Shown: positions 1-9,100 of the stretch, piece after piece
How the letters are laid out: every line of letters begins with the position of its first letter
Numbering within the stretch: the first letter of the stretch is position 1
NCBI RefSeq assembly: GCF_002777255.1
Contig: NZ_CP017634.1
Span: 5,530,903-5,594,902 of the forward strand
Direction: 5' to 3'
From: Candidatus Formimonas warabiya
GTDB taxonomy: Bacteria; Bacillota; Dehalobacteriia; Dehalobacteriales; Dehalobacteriaceae
Length of the DNA: 64,000 bases
The notes under the pieces: model-generated
Told to the model about the DNA's origin: nothing
The model's database searches: none
Seen by the model: only the letters and a program-made list of their open reading frames with translations
Position numbers and translations under genes: made by a program

Positions 1-120
1 GTAGAAACGGCAAAAAAAGAAGGCCTGCTTGCTCCCGATTTTCAGGAAAATACGGGGGCGACGAGAGCCCAATGCGCTTTCAGCATCAGCCAATTAATCG
101 GGCTGGAAGCGGAAAAGTAG
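1..120 (+). CDS. C-terminal end of an SLH-like exported protein (partial)
   Basis: The first 39 codons of the window are open in frame 1 and end at TAG 118-120; the start lies upstream of the window. The last residues (TRAQCAFSISQLIGLE) resemble the end of an S-layer homology repeat, whose usual pattern is TRAE followed by a hydrophobic helix ending in LLG. That family anchors proteins to the cell-wall polymer. It lies 42 bp before an ECF S component and 3 kb before cbiZ. In related Clostridia I would expect a cell-surface corrinoid- or vitamin-binding protein here, but too little is visible to show that. Confidence 0.5.
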   Translation, partial: VETAKKEGLLAPDFQENTGATRAQCAFSISQLIGLEAEK

Positions 121-162
121 ATTAAACTCTATATCAAATACATTCCTGGGAGATTAAAGGCA

Positions 163-858
163 ATGAAAAAAAATCAAATTGGGGTTATGGTCCTGATTGC
201 CCTGTTGCTGGCCGCCAGCATGGTGCCGGAAAACCCCCTCAACAATATCAACTGGGCCCTTTTTTCCGTGATCATTGTCGGCTTGGCCTTATTCACCTTT
301 TTCCGGAGATTTGAGCATCAGGACATTTCCGCCAAAGAAGTGGTCCTGACGGCGGCCCTGGCTTCTTTAGCAGCCATTGCCCGGGTTCCTTTCGCGGTGA
401 TTATGAGCTTGCAGCCCACCACTTTCCTGGTTATGATCAGCGGCTACGTTTTCGGCCCCCAAACCGGTTTTATGGTAGGGGCGCTGGCGGCCTTGGTATC
501 CAACTTTTTTTTAGGCCAGGGTCCCTGGACCCCCTGGCAAATGTTCTGCTGGGGCATGTGCGGAGTAGGCGCCGCTTTACTGGGAAGCCATGCCAAAGGG
601 TATCAGCCGGTGGCCTTTGCCATCCTGGGCGGGGCAAGCGGCTATCTTTTCGGCTGGGTGATGAATATCTGGCATTGGGTCAGCTTTATTTATCCTTTAA
701 ACTGGGAGACCTTTTTGGCTACCTATGCCCTGAGCTTTCCTTTTGATACCGTCCATGCCGCGGGCAATGTGGCTTTTTCCCTGGTCTTCGGCCGGTCCTT
801 TTACCAGATTCTACTCAGGTTTAAAAAGAAGCTGACGGTTTCTTTTCGGCAGGCTTAG
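163..858 (+). CDS. ECF transporter S component (substrate-binding membrane subunit)
   Basis: A 231-residue, very hydrophobic protein with about six membrane segments and no signal peptide beyond the first helix. The length, the opening KEVVLTAALASLAAIARVPF region and the Gly/Pro-rich loop around residues 85-125 (SGYVFGPQTGFMVGALAALVSNFFLGQGPWTPW) fit S components of energy-coupling-factor importers, which bind a vitamin and work with a shared T subunit and two ATPases. No ECF A or T gene is adjacent, as is usual for group II systems. The substrate cannot be read from sequence. Corrinoid is my inference from cbiZ downstream. Start ATG is preceded by GGGAG and AAAGG. Confidence 0.75.
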   Translation: MKKNQIGVMVLIALLLAASMVPENPLNNINWALFSVIIVGLALFTFFRRFEHQDISAKEVVLTAALASLAAIARVPFAVIMSLQPTTFLVMISGYVFGPQTGFMVGALAALVSNFFLGQGPWTPWQMFCWGMCGVGAALLGSHAKGYQPVAFAILGGASGYLFGWVMNIWHWVSFIYPLNWETFLATYALSFPFDTVHAAGNVAFSLVFGRSFYQILLRFKKKLTVSFRQA

Positions 859-882
859 GCGAACCGGAGAGGAGGGATAACA

Positions 883-1707
883 ATGCTGGTTTTTCATAAC
901 CTGACCAAAAAATACGGGGATATTACGGCGGTGGATCAATTAAATCTGACCATTGCCAAAGGGGAATTTTTCGGCCTCTTGGGACCAAACGGAGCCGGAA
1001 AGACCACCACCATCCGGATGCTGAGCACTTTGACGGTGCCTACGGAGGGGGCCGTATATATTGACGGAGAAAAAACCGGGCGCAACCGGACGGATGTGAA
1101 AGCTAAAATCGGTTCCGTTTCCCAGCATTTGAACCTGGAGAACGAGCTCACGGCCTGGCAAAGCCTGGAGTTTCACGGCTGTCTGTACGGAATGAAAACA
1201 GAGCTGCGCCGCAAGCGGATTCAAGAGCTGTTGGAATTTACCGGTTTAGCGGACCGGGCTGGGGACCTGGTACGGAAATTTTCCGGAGGAATGAAAAGAA
1301 AGCTGATGATTGCCCGGGCCTTAATGCATGGGCCTCAAATCCTCCTTCTTGACGAGCCCACGGTAGGTCTTGATGCGGCCGTACGGCGGAAAATATGGGA
1401 CCTCATGAAAGAGTTAAACAAAAACGGTTTAACGGTGCTTTTGACCACCCATTACATGGAGGAAGCGGAAAATCTGTGTACCCGGATAGGCTTGATGGAT
1501 GGGGGGAAGCTGATTGAGCTGGATACCCCCCAAAGGCTGATCGAAAAAACAGGGAAAATTGTTTTGGAGTATTTTCACCAGGGAACGACCAAACGCAGGT
1601 TTTTTCTTTCCGAAGAGGAGGCGGTCCGGTGGGCGGCAGGAATCCAGGGCAGAGTGAAGATCCGTCCGGCTAATCTGGAAGATATCTTTGTTTGCTTAAC
1701 CAATTGA
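883..1707 (+). CDS. ABC-2 type transporter ATP-binding protein
   Basis: A 274-residue ABC ATPase of the DrrA/CcmA type. Walker A is GPNGAGKTT near residues 34-42, the signature is FSGGMKRK, and Walker B is ILLLDEPTVGLD followed by the H-loop TTHYMEEAE. The C-terminal 60 residues form the extra domain typical of drug-export ATPases. The start has a good ribosome binding site (GAGGAGGG). It is followed 10 bp later by the matching permease, so the two form one exporter. The substrate is unknown. Position between an ECF S component and salvage genes could mean a role in cofactor traffic, but drug or lipid export is equally possible. Confidence 0.9.
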   Translation: MLVFHNLTKKYGDITAVDQLNLTIAKGEFFGLLGPNGAGKTTTIRMLSTLTVPTEGAVYIDGEKTGRNRTDVKAKIGSVSQHLNLENELTAWQSLEFHGCLYGMKTELRRKRIQELLEFTGLADRAGDLVRKFSGGMKRKLMIARALMHGPQILLLDEPTVGLDAAVRRKIWDLMKELNKNGLTVLLTTHYMEEAENLCTRIGLMDGGKLIELDTPQRLIEKTGKIVLEYFHQGTTKRRFFLSEEEAVRWAAGIQGRVKIRPANLEDIFVCLTN

Positions 1708-1717
1708 AAGGGACAGG

Positions 1718-2458
1718 GTGAAGATGGAGCAATTCAAGGCTGTTTTGTGGCAGGACTATATTTTTTTTAAAAGAAAATTTTGGAGCAATACGGTCGGGAC
1801 CTTGATCGGCCCCCTCTTATATCTCCTTGTTTTCGGCTGGGGCCTGGGCAGTGAAATCCAGGTGGGGGGAAGCAGCTATGTTCATTTTGTGATTCCCGGC
1901 ATCATCGCCTTAACCACCATGGGGCTGAGCTTCGGCAATGTGGCCAATGATATCAACATTGCCCGCATCTACAGCAAATCCTTCGAAGAGTTGATGGTTG
2001 CCCCGCTGCCTATTCCCCTTTATGCCGCGGCGAAGGTTACGGCCGGAGCATTGCGGGGCTTCTATGCCGCCCTGATGATCATAGCCTTATCCCTCATTCT
2101 TCGGGTAGGCCTGGGTTTTGACGCTTATTTTATCCTGGTCACCCTCTTAAATTGCTATGTTTTTGCCGCTTTGGGTTTTGCGGTCGGGCTGATCATTGAA
2201 TCCCATAGGGATATTGCCAAATTTAGCAATTTTATCATCACCCCTATGTCTTTTCTGTGCGGTACCTTTTTTCCTTTGGATAAAATGCCCTGGGGCATTA
2301 AGGAATTTATCTGGCTGTTACCCCTGACCCAAACCAGCCTGGCCTTAAGAGGAGAAGGAGGAGATATTTTCAGGATGTTTTTGCACCCGGCAATTTTGCT
2401 CGGGTATTTTGCCCTTTTTTTTGTTATCGGTATCAAGGTATGGGCAAAAGCGGAATAA
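1718..2458 (+). CDS. ABC-2 type transporter permease
   Basis: A 246-residue membrane protein with about six helices. It matches the ABC-2 family (DrrB-like): a cytoplasmic N-terminus (QDYIFFKRKFWSN), the VIPGIIALTTMG helix and the late motif SFLCGTFFPLDKMPWGIKEFIWLLPLTQ, which is the usual ABC-2 signature region. It is the membrane partner of the ATPase just upstream. GTG 1718 is the first start; ATG 1724, two codons later, is equally plausible given AAAGGGACAGG ahead of both. The gene is of full family length and shows no damage. Confidence 0.88.
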   Translation: MKMEQFKAVLWQDYIFFKRKFWSNTVGTLIGPLLYLLVFGWGLGSEIQVGGSSYVHFVIPGIIALTTMGLSFGNVANDINIARIYSKSFEELMVAPLPIPLYAAAKVTAGALRGFYAALMIIALSLILRVGLGFDAYFILVTLLNCYVFAALGFAVGLIIESHRDIAKFSNFIITPMSFLCGTFFPLDKMPWGIKEFIWLLPLTQTSLALRGEGGDIFRMFLHPAILLGYFALFFVIGIKVWAKAE

Positions 2459-2489
2459 TCCATCTATAAGAAGAGGAGTGAAATGGGCC

Positions 2490-3254
2490 ATGAAAGCGGC
2501 ATTATTACATTTAAATCTAAGCGGTGGTCCGGAGGAGGCCAATATACAGGTGCTGGAGCGGGCCATCGGTTTGGCGGCGGAACAGGGAGCAGACTGGGTG
2601 ATCACACCGGAAACGGCCGTTCAGGGTTATTTTTTTGCCCGAAAAGGATATGCCAACCAGATTCCGGTCCAGCCTGCCCCCGCTCTGGAGGGAATCCGCC
2701 GCTTGGTGGTCCGGCACCGGCTCACCCTTTTTTTAGGGTGTGCGGAGCAGGATGAAGCAACGGGAAAATACTATAACAGCTGTCTGGTTATCGGTCCGGA
2801 AGGCCGGATGCTGGGCAGTCATCGCAAAATACGGTCCCATGGCGGAGACACGGAAGCCTGGGCTGCCAAAGGAGAGAGCCTGGCGCCTGTTCCCTGTGCG
2901 GAGATGACGGCGGGCATCCTGATTTGTGCCGACTCCTGGTTTGTGGACCATGCCCGGATGCTCAAGGACCGGGGCGCGGATGTGATTATCGTGCCGGCAG
3001 CCTGGGCACCGGGGGAACACGGGCCGGAAGACTGCTGGGAAAGATGTTCCCGGGTTTCCGGCCTGCCCGTCTGGGTGTGCAACCAAACCGGCAACCAGGA
3101 AATGCTGGATTTTAGCGCAGCCCAAAGCGTGGTGGTTGCCGATGGAGCAACCCGGCTCACCTACAGCGGGTTGGAGCAGGGGGTGCTGCTGTTTGACTGG
3201 GATACGGGCAGCCGGTCTTTGGTATCCACGGCCTTTACCTTTGTACCAGTATAG
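2490..3254 (+). CDS. Carbon-nitrogen hydrolase (nitrilase superfamily)
   Basis: A 254-residue cytoplasmic amidase of the nitrilase superfamily. The Glu-Lys-Cys catalytic triad is visible: E in VITPETAVQGY, K in GSHRKIRSHG and C in GILICADSWF. Such enzymes cleave amides or nitriles; the substrate here is not predictable. An in-frame start exists upstream at 2409 but would overlap the permease; ATG 2490 follows AAGAGGAG at 2471 and gives the normal family N-terminus (MKAALLHLNLS), so I chose it. It is 32 bp upstream of cbiZ, another amide-bond hydrolase, which suggests a shared salvage or side-chain trimming pathway. Confidence 0.88.
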   Translation: MKAALLHLNLSGGPEEANIQVLERAIGLAAEQGADWVITPETAVQGYFFARKGYANQIPVQPAPALEGIRRLVVRHRLTLFLGCAEQDEATGKYYNSCLVIGPEGRMLGSHRKIRSHGGDTEAWAAKGESLAPVPCAEMTAGILICADSWFVDHARMLKDRGADVIIVPAAWAPGEHGPEDCWERCSRVSGLPVWVCNQTGNQEMLDFSAAQSVVVADGATRLTYSGLEQGVLLFDWDTGSRSLVSTAFTFVPV

Positions 3255-3286
3255 TCTGGCCGTATTCTTTGTTAGGAGGAAACAGA

Positions 3287-4375
3287 ATGAAGCTGCTCGA
3301 ATTATCAACAGGTGATTACGTGTACCGGTATCCCCATACCCTAGCTGTCTTGTTTAATCAGCCCCGGAAAGTTCTCAGTACTTCTTTGTTCCACGGGGGA
3401 TACAGGGAAGCTCTGACGGCTATTTTTAACTATCAGATCGACTGTACTGCCGCTATGCCCCGGCTTTCCGACTATCAGGAACAGATGCGCCAGGCGGCAA
3501 GGGAAGCCGGCCTTGATCCGGACCGGGTTTCCGGCATGGGCACCGCCGCAGCCATGGAAAACGTGGCCATCCTTTCGGAAAGCTTTCAGCAGCTCACTGT
3601 TACCGCCCTGGCCACCGGGGGCGTGGAAGCGAACGGGGGACGGGTAGGGGACCCGGCGGATTATTTTTCCCCCGGGGAAAAAAGGGCTTCTCCCCCGCCG
3701 GGAACGATTAATATTATCCTGGTGATTGATGCCGACCTACCTCCCGGGATTCTGGCCCGGGCCCTGGTCACCTGCACGGAGGCCAAAACGGCGGCCCTCC
3801 AGGAGCTGATGGTAGGCAGCAATTATTCCACCGGTTTGGCGACCGGGTCCGGAACAGACCAAACCATGGTCGTGGCCAACCCGGCTTCCCCTTTATACCT
3901 GGAGAGTGCGGGCAAACATTCCAAGCTGGGCGAACTGATCGGCCGCACGGTAAAGCAGGCGGTCAAAGAAGCCCTATGGCGCCAGACCAGGCTGTCTCCC
4001 CAGCGTCAGCATAGTATCTTGCGACGCATGAAACGGTTCGGCATCACAGAAGAAACCCTGTGGCAGGACTACCGGCAGGAAAGGGAAGGTGCCATGACCA
4101 GGGCCGAGTTTTTATCCTGTTTGCACCGGATGGACCAGGACCCTTGGCTGGTAACTTTTACCTCTCTCTATCTGCATGTGCTGGATCAATTTTTGTGGAA
4201 TTTGTTCTGCGGAGAAGAAGCCCTGGAGGCGGGCAACCAACTGGCGGCCCTGACCGCCGTGAAGTTTTGCATTCCCGTGGTGCCGGTAACGGCACCGGAA
4301 CCGGAGTATTTTATTTCCCTGTGGGAGAAACTGCTGCTTTCCATTTTACACAGTAAATTCAGGGACGGTTCTTGA
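3287..4375 (+). CDS. cbiZ: Adenosylcobinamide amidohydrolase CbiZ, with extra C-terminal domain
   Basis: Residues 1 to about 225 match CbiZ, which cleaves the amide bond of adenosylcobinamide or pseudo-B12 to give adenosylcobyric acid for corrinoid remodelling. Family landmarks are SGMGTAAAMENV, ALATGGVEANGGRVGDPADY, TINIILVID and TEAKTAALQELM. The last 140 residues form an extra domain, apparently helical, that I do not recognise; CbiZ alone is about 220 residues. ATG 3287 follows AGGAGG by 7 bp, so the in-frame TTG at 3269 is rejected. The final seven codons and the stop lie inside a dispersed repeat (4353-4382), so the C-terminus was probably reset by repeat insertion. Confidence 0.85.
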   Translation: MKLLELSTGDYVYRYPHTLAVLFNQPRKVLSTSLFHGGYREALTAIFNYQIDCTAAMPRLSDYQEQMRQAAREAGLDPDRVSGMGTAAAMENVAILSESFQQLTVTALATGGVEANGGRVGDPADYFSPGEKRASPPPGTINIILVIDADLPPGILARALVTCTEAKTAALQELMVGSNYSTGLATGSGTDQTMVVANPASPLYLESAGKHSKLGELIGRTVKQAVKEALWRQTRLSPQRQHSILRRMKRFGITEETLWQDYRQEREGAMTRAEFLSCLHRMDQDPWLVTFTSLYLHVLDQFLWNLFCGEEALEAGNQLAALTAVKFCIPVVPVTAPEPEYFISLWEKLLLSILHSKFRDGS

Positions 4376-4382
4376 ATTGAAT
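4353..4382 (+). repeat. Copy 1 of a 30-bp REP-like repeat at the end of cbiZ
   Basis: The 30 bases match 5911-5940 at all but two or three positions (core GGGACGGTTCTTGAATTGAA). This copy supplies the last residues and stop codon of cbiZ. A perfectly inverted copy is at 5992-6021. Confidence 0.85.
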
Positions 4383-4405
4383 TAAAGAATGAAATAGAGG
4401 TGGGT

Positions 4406-5392
4406 ATGGTGTATTTAACGAATATTGCGTCATCGTCACGTTATTTGAATTGGTTTGAGCAGAGCTGGCATCAAATAGCTGATTTTACCAAAAAAAACAG
4501 GCTGGACGGGGTGGAGTTGATTGTTCATCACGATGCCCCGGATCTGACGGCGATTCCCCCCAATTTGGTGCAGGGGCTGCATTTGACCTATTGGCCGGTA
4601 TGTTTGGATTTTTTGCGTCAGGACAAGGAAGCCCTTTTACGTCAATTCGGCAATGAAGAAAATATTCGCATGTATTACGAAGGGCTGACACCCCAATGTA
4701 TGATTAACCATTATAAAAATGAATTAAGGATTGCCAAACAATTAAAAGTGAAGTATGTGGTTTTTCATGTGAGCCATGTGGAGCTGGCCCATATTTATAC
4801 TTGGAAATTTTCTTATCATGACCGGGAAGTGTTGGATGCTGCGGCAGATCTGATTAACGAAGTGTTCCGGGAAGAAGAGGGGGAAATTACCCTATTATGT
4901 GAGAATTTATGGTGGCCGGGCTTAAACTTCCTGGACCCGGATGAAACAGAACGGTTTATCAAAAGGATTCAATACCCCAATAAAGGGTTTATGCTGGACA
5001 TCGGACATTTGATGATTACCAATCCCAGGTTGACAAACGGGCAAGAAGCGGTGAACTATATTCTGGATACATTGAAAAATTTAGGCGCCGTGAAGGAGTG
5101 GATTAAAGGGATTCATTTAAATATGGCTTTATGCGGGGATTATTTACAGCAAGATCATTCGGGAAAGGCGGAAAAATTAGATCAAATAGAAAATATTTGG
5201 GACCGGTTTCTGGAAGCCCGGGACCATATTTTAAATATTGACGTCCATGTCCCTTTTGATGATCCGGCGATTCGGAAGGTGATCGACTTTATTCAGCCCC
5301 AATATGTGGTCTTTGAAGTAGAGCCAAAGGATGTTCAGCAATTTGCCCATTTTATCACGGCGCAAAATCAAGCCCTGGGCAGGATGCCATAA
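4406..5392 (+). CDS. TIM-barrel protein, sugar-phosphate isomerase/AP endonuclease 2-like
   Basis: A 328-residue protein of the xylose-isomerase-like TIM barrel superfamily. Landmarks are LDGVELIVHHD near the start, VKYVVFHVSHVELAH, ITLLCENLWWPG (a strand-end Glu that usually binds metal), GFMLDIGHL with an Asp and His, IKGIHLNM and the late YVVFEVEP strand. These are the usual metal-ligand positions, so an isomerase, epimerase or endonuclease fold is likely, but the substrate is unknown. The start is ATG 4406, 5 bp after AGAGG; GTG 4400 in the same frame overlaps that site. It begins 30 bp after cbiZ and is probably co-transcribed, followed by a terminator at 5465. Confidence 0.75.
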   Translation: MVYLTNIASSSRYLNWFEQSWHQIADFTKKNRLDGVELIVHHDAPDLTAIPPNLVQGLHLTYWPVCLDFLRQDKEALLRQFGNEENIRMYYEGLTPQCMINHYKNELRIAKQLKVKYVVFHVSHVELAHIYTWKFSYHDREVLDAAADLINEVFREEEGEITLLCENLWWPGLNFLDPDETERFIKRIQYPNKGFMLDIGHLMITNPRLTNGQEAVNYILDTLKNLGAVKEWIKGIHLNMALCGDYLQQDHSGKAEKLDQIENIWDRFLEARDHILNIDVHVPFDDPAIRKVIDFIQPQYVVFEVEPKDVQQFAHFITAQNQALGRMP

Positions 5393-5464
5393 CGAAAAAT
5401 CAGGTGCTAGTATCGTCACTGTCATTCTGAACCGATCTGTTTAAAGAGGTGCCACACCCAGAAG

Positions 5465-5501
5465 GTGAGAAGGAAAGAATCTTCTCACTTTTTTATTTTT
5501 T
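5465..5501 (+). terminator. Intrinsic terminator ahead of feoA
   Basis: An 8-bp stem (GTGAGAAG/CTTCTCAC, 5465-5472 and 5481-5488) is followed by TTTTTTATTTTTTT. A smaller hairpin, CACC-CAGAA-GGTG at 5455-5467, overlaps the 5' arm, so this could be an attenuator of the feoA leader rather than only the end of the preceding operon. Confidence 0.8.
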
Positions 5502-5521
5502 TCATGCGCATTATAGCATGC

Positions 5522-5585
5522 AGCCACATATATTGGGTTTAGGAAAACAACTTAGCCGCCGCTAATAAGATGAGGGGGAGAATTT
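5522..5585 (+). promoter_or_regulatory. Conserved feo leader element, copy A (upstream of feoA)
   Basis: AGCCACATATATTGG at 5522-5536 is repeated exactly at 16500-16514 upstream of feoB, and similarity continues to the ribosome binding site of both genes (TTAGGAAA.. versus TTGGGAAA.., CTTAGCCG versus CTTAACCG). It may be a shared operator, promoter or RNA element for iron control. I do not recognise a named riboswitch in it. Confidence 0.6.
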
Positions 5586-5825
5586 ATGAGAGAGGCATTA
5601 ATACGGTTAAATCAGTTACCCATAGGTAACCTGGCTAGAGTAAAGCAAATTACCATTAACGGTGATTTGAGGAGACGCATGCTTGATCTAGGGTTGATTA
5701 TCAATACTCCGGTAGAGGCCATCCAAAAAAGCCCTTCCGGCGACCCAACCGCCTATTACATTCGCGGTGCCGTGATTGCCCTGCGGTCTGAATTGGCTTC
5801 AAATATATTGGTGGAAGCAATTTAA
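5586..5825 (+). CDS. feoA: Ferrous iron transport protein A (FeoA)
   Basis: A 79-residue SH3-like FeoA protein. The family pattern is clear: LNQLPIGNLARVKQI, RRMLDLGLIINTPVEAIQ and a C-terminal RGAVIALRSELASNILVE. FeoA is a small cytoplasmic partner of the Fe(II) permease FeoB. The start ATG 5586 has AGGGGGAG ahead of it. Normally feoB follows directly; here the next bases (5829-5860) look like the beginning of feoB and then degenerate, and the intact feoB lies 10.7 kb away behind two opposite-strand surface-protein genes. Confidence 0.93.
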   Translation: MREALIRLNQLPIGNLARVKQITINGDLRRRMLDLGLIINTPVEAIQKSPSGDPTAYYIRGAVIALRSELASNILVEAI

Positions 5826-5828
5826 GGG

Positions 5829-5860
5829 GGGGAGAGCATTAAAATGGGTTCAACTTGATC
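5829..5860 (+). pseudogene. Possible feoB 5'-end remnant
   Basis: GGGGAGAG...AAATGGGTTCAACTTGA after feoA resembles the true feoB start (GGAGAGGAGAG...AAATGGGTTTAACC at 16552-16582), but a TGA follows four codons later. I read this as the scar of the original feoA-feoB junction. It is short, so the match could be chance. Confidence 0.35.
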
Positions 5861-5878
5861 TTTATGTTTGACCAGATA

Positions 5879-5910
5879 CCCGGTTTCCCAGGAAGGCGGG
5901 GCTTTTATTT
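5879..5910 (+). terminator. Probable feoA terminator
   Basis: Stem CCCG/CGGG with an inner TTCC/GGAA, followed by GCTTTTATTT. It lies 54 bp after the feoA stop and directly abuts the MITE-like repeat at 5911. Confidence 0.55.
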
Positions 5911-6021
5911 GTAAATTCGGGGACGGTTCTTGAATTGAATGGGGTCCGTTTTCCCGTTGATACCTCTTCTTTGTAATAGTACATATAGTTCATTCAATTC
6001 AAGAACCGTCCCCGAATTTAC
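5911..6021. repeat. 111-bp MITE-like unit with perfect 30-bp inverted ends
   Basis: Bases 5911-5940 and 5992-6021 are exact reverse complements over 30 bp (core GGGACGGTTCTTGAATTGAA), separated by a 51-bp spacer. The same 30-bp sequence forms the end of cbiZ. There is no coding potential. This resembles REP or MITE elements mobilised by IS200-like (RAYT) transposases, but no such transposase gene is in the window, so the mobiliser is inference. Confidence 0.8.
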
Positions 6022-6042
6022 CTGAATTTACTTTACTTGCTT

Positions 6043-6075
6043 ATAAAAAAATGAAACCGCATAAGCAGTTTCATT
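6043..6075 (-). terminator. Terminator of the minus-strand SLH genes
   Basis: On the minus strand an 8-bp stem AATGAAAC/GTTTCATT (6068-6075 and 6050-6057) is followed by a run of T (6044-6050). It lies 85 bp beyond the stop of the 6160-10962 gene. Confidence 0.75.
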
Positions 6076-6121
6076 CTAGATTTTTCCAAAAGAGCCTATC
6101 AATGATTACTTGCTCTTGAAA

Positions 6122-6152
6122 TCAATTCAAAACCGTTTCTGAATTGAATTGA
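6122..6152. repeat. Degenerate copy of the REP-like repeat
   Basis: TCAATTCA and TGAATTGA form an 8-bp inverted pair around AAACCGTTTC, recalling the 30-bp repeat of 4353 and 5911 but diverged. It is 8 bp beyond the stop of the adjacent surface-protein gene. Confidence 0.4.
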
Positions 6153-6159
6153 TAGGCGC

Positions 6160-9100
6160 TCAGCTTGCCAGCCTCTCCTTATGTACCGGATCACCAAAGT
6201 GCCCTATTACACCCTTTAAGCCAATGATTTCATTTGCTGCGTCCAGCTCGGCGATCCTGAACTCGGCGATGGCAACCCGAAAATAATCGTCCAAAGCTTC
6301 TATTTGGGTCATGTCATATCCTGAATTTTCCAGGCCCCTTATTTTTTCTTGCACCTCAGCATAATTACTTCTCAGCTCAGTAATTTCTTCCGCACCGATG
6401 ATGGCATACGCCTTCTCTTTGGTATCCGGCAGTTTTTGTAGCGCTTCCCGTAATTGGCTTAATTGAAGGGAGATATTTTCTGTATCATCCATCACATTTT
6501 CTTGGTTGTCCGGTTCAGAGTCAGCGTCGCCTGGCAGATCTTCCAGCGCATCCAGTTCGGCGATCCTGGACTCGGCGATGGCAACCCGAAAATAATCGTC
6601 CAAAGCTTCTATTTGGGTCATATCATACCCTAGATTTTCTAGATCCCTTATTTTTTCTTGCACCTCAGCATAATTGCTTCTCAGCCCGGTAATTTCTTCC
6701 ACACCGGTAATAGCATCCGCCTCCTCTTTGGTATCCGGCAGTTTCTGCAGCGCTTCCCTTAACCTGTCCAATTGAAGGGAGATATTTTCCGTATCATCCA
6801 CCATATTTTCTTGATTGTCCGGCTGAACGGCACTTTCGCCTGACAAATTTTCCAACGCATCCAGATCGGCGATCCTAGCCTCGGCAATAGCAAGACGGAA
6901 ATAATCCGCCAGTGCCTCTATTTCGCTATAAGGAACTCCCAACTCTACCAGTGTAGCTATTTGCGCTTTTACATCGGCATAAACCGCACGAAAGGCCGCA
7001 ATTTGTTCAGGGGTGGTGATGGCATCGGCCAGCTCTTTTGTTTTGGGAAGCTTCATCAATCCTTGACTGTTTAAAATATTTAATTTATCAAATTCCGCCA
7101 CCCGTTCTTTTGCCATATTTAGATTGGCATAATTCGGTAAAGATTCAATCTGTTCTTGACTTACCCCATAGCCCTTGAGCAACGTAATGATGCTTTCCGT
7201 GTTTTTTATATCGGCATCAAGACTGCTTCTTTTGCTTTTAGGAATGGCATTTTTTTCTTCTCTGTTTGCGGGATATCCATCAAGGACATATAATAATTCA
7301 TTGAATTTGGCATTCCAAGTCGTGCAATCTTTGGAGGCGGCACTAAAGGCTTTATATGCCGTTTCTATTTCTTCTTTTGTGAGGGTATCATACCGTGCAA
7401 TGATATCTTCCATCACCGCCACTTGTTCATTTAATTCGGGAAGCAGATTTGCCACATATACATCATTGAAATAAATAGATGTTTGCATGGAATTCTTGGC
7501 ATAGGCAACTTTTTCTTCTAAGAAGTCCTTATTAATGTCAAACAATACGAAATTCACTTTATATTTGGGCAAAATGCTATCATAGAATTCTATATAGAAA
7601 TTAATATTTTTAATATCCATTAAAGATATTGATTTATATTGTATCTTGGTTTGTGCCAGCAAAGCATTGCGAAAAAGCAGAATACCTGTAGGGGATACAA
7701 TCGCCGTTGGACTAGTGGCTATTCTTGTTGATCCAACAGTGATATAGTTGGGATAAGAAGCGGGAATCTGAGCGTCATATTGATATTGCAGCAAACGGGC
7801 TCCTTTTAAGATGTCGGCCAGAAGGGCTTCAGGATCAATAATATGTACATTGATCTCGTTTGTCACAAAATTAATATCATTTATGTCCATAGAAACCGCA
7901 GCGCCGAGGGGAATATCGCCACCCAATTTATATTCGGGGATCAAGGCATATTTCATTTCCTCCAGTACTTGTAAACTTTTATTCATCGTGGCTAGCTTCT
8001 CGTAGGCAATATTCAGCCTGCCGCCGCTGACGAAATCTGCATCCGCGATGTCCTTGTTGCTAACACCGTATGTGACGGCAGCATTTTGCGCTGCCACGCA
8101 TTGATTATATAAATTTTGCAGGAAAGTGACACTCGTTACTCTATTGACAGCTTCTACACTCTCCGGTAATGCCATGATTTTTTCGATATATAAATCAAGC
8201 TTTTCTTTTCCCAGGACACACTCCCTCATGGCATCATTTAAGCGGTTATATGCCAGCTGCAGTTCTTGTGCCGTGGGCCTCGATTGCGCTAAAACACCTT
8301 CGGCCTCTCTTTTTTTCTCTTCCATAAAACTATAAAAAGAGAGCGGGTAATCTTCTTGCTGCATTTGATCCGCCTGGGCGACGGCATTGCTAAGGGACCT
8401 TTGATCCACAGCAATATTGCATCTTAATGCCTTTTGAGCATTTTTGATTTTTTCATAGGCCTGGTCCAGCTGTTCCGGCGTAAGATTGGCGCTATCTACA
8501 ATATTCTGGGCGTCATTTACGGCCGCGGCCAAATTCTCCATAGAACCTGAAGTATAATAGTCTTCCGGCAGCCGGCTAAAAGCTTTGATTTCTCTTGCCA
8601 GCATCCCTTTGTTGGCATGCTCCGCAGTAATATTGACACAATAGTTTTTTCCGTTATGGGTGGCAGAGAAGCTTGTGCCCACAACATCGTTCAGCCAGGT
8701 ATCCGCAAGGGAATCTTTGCCGGCGAGTTTTACAAAAGCGTAGTTGATATTTCTTTTTCCCGCCACACTCATGATACCCATGCCAATATCCGACCCAACA
8801 GGTTCCGGGATGATATTGATATTGGCAATTTGCAAGGTGCTGGGGGTGAAAAGCACAGGCTGTCCATAAATAGGCAAAAATTCTCCCATATGATGGCCGT
8901 CAAAAATATCGCCGATTCGCGCATTTTTCACAACCTTCATGGTGATCACAGTGCCATCAATACTTAAATCCGCAAAGCGGCCTCCCCCTTCATCCTCATC
9001 CCGCAAAACGCCAAAGATATACTCCATTTCCCAAAGGAAACGATCAATCCGTTCGGTGGCAAAACCAAGACCCAGATAATTATAAAAACCGCCTACAGGT

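Noticed and set aside
5393..5585. NiCo/czcD-type metal riboswitch upstream of feoA
   Set aside because: Such RNAs can regulate feo genes in Clostridia, but I could not find the conserved four-way-junction core here or upstream of feoB.
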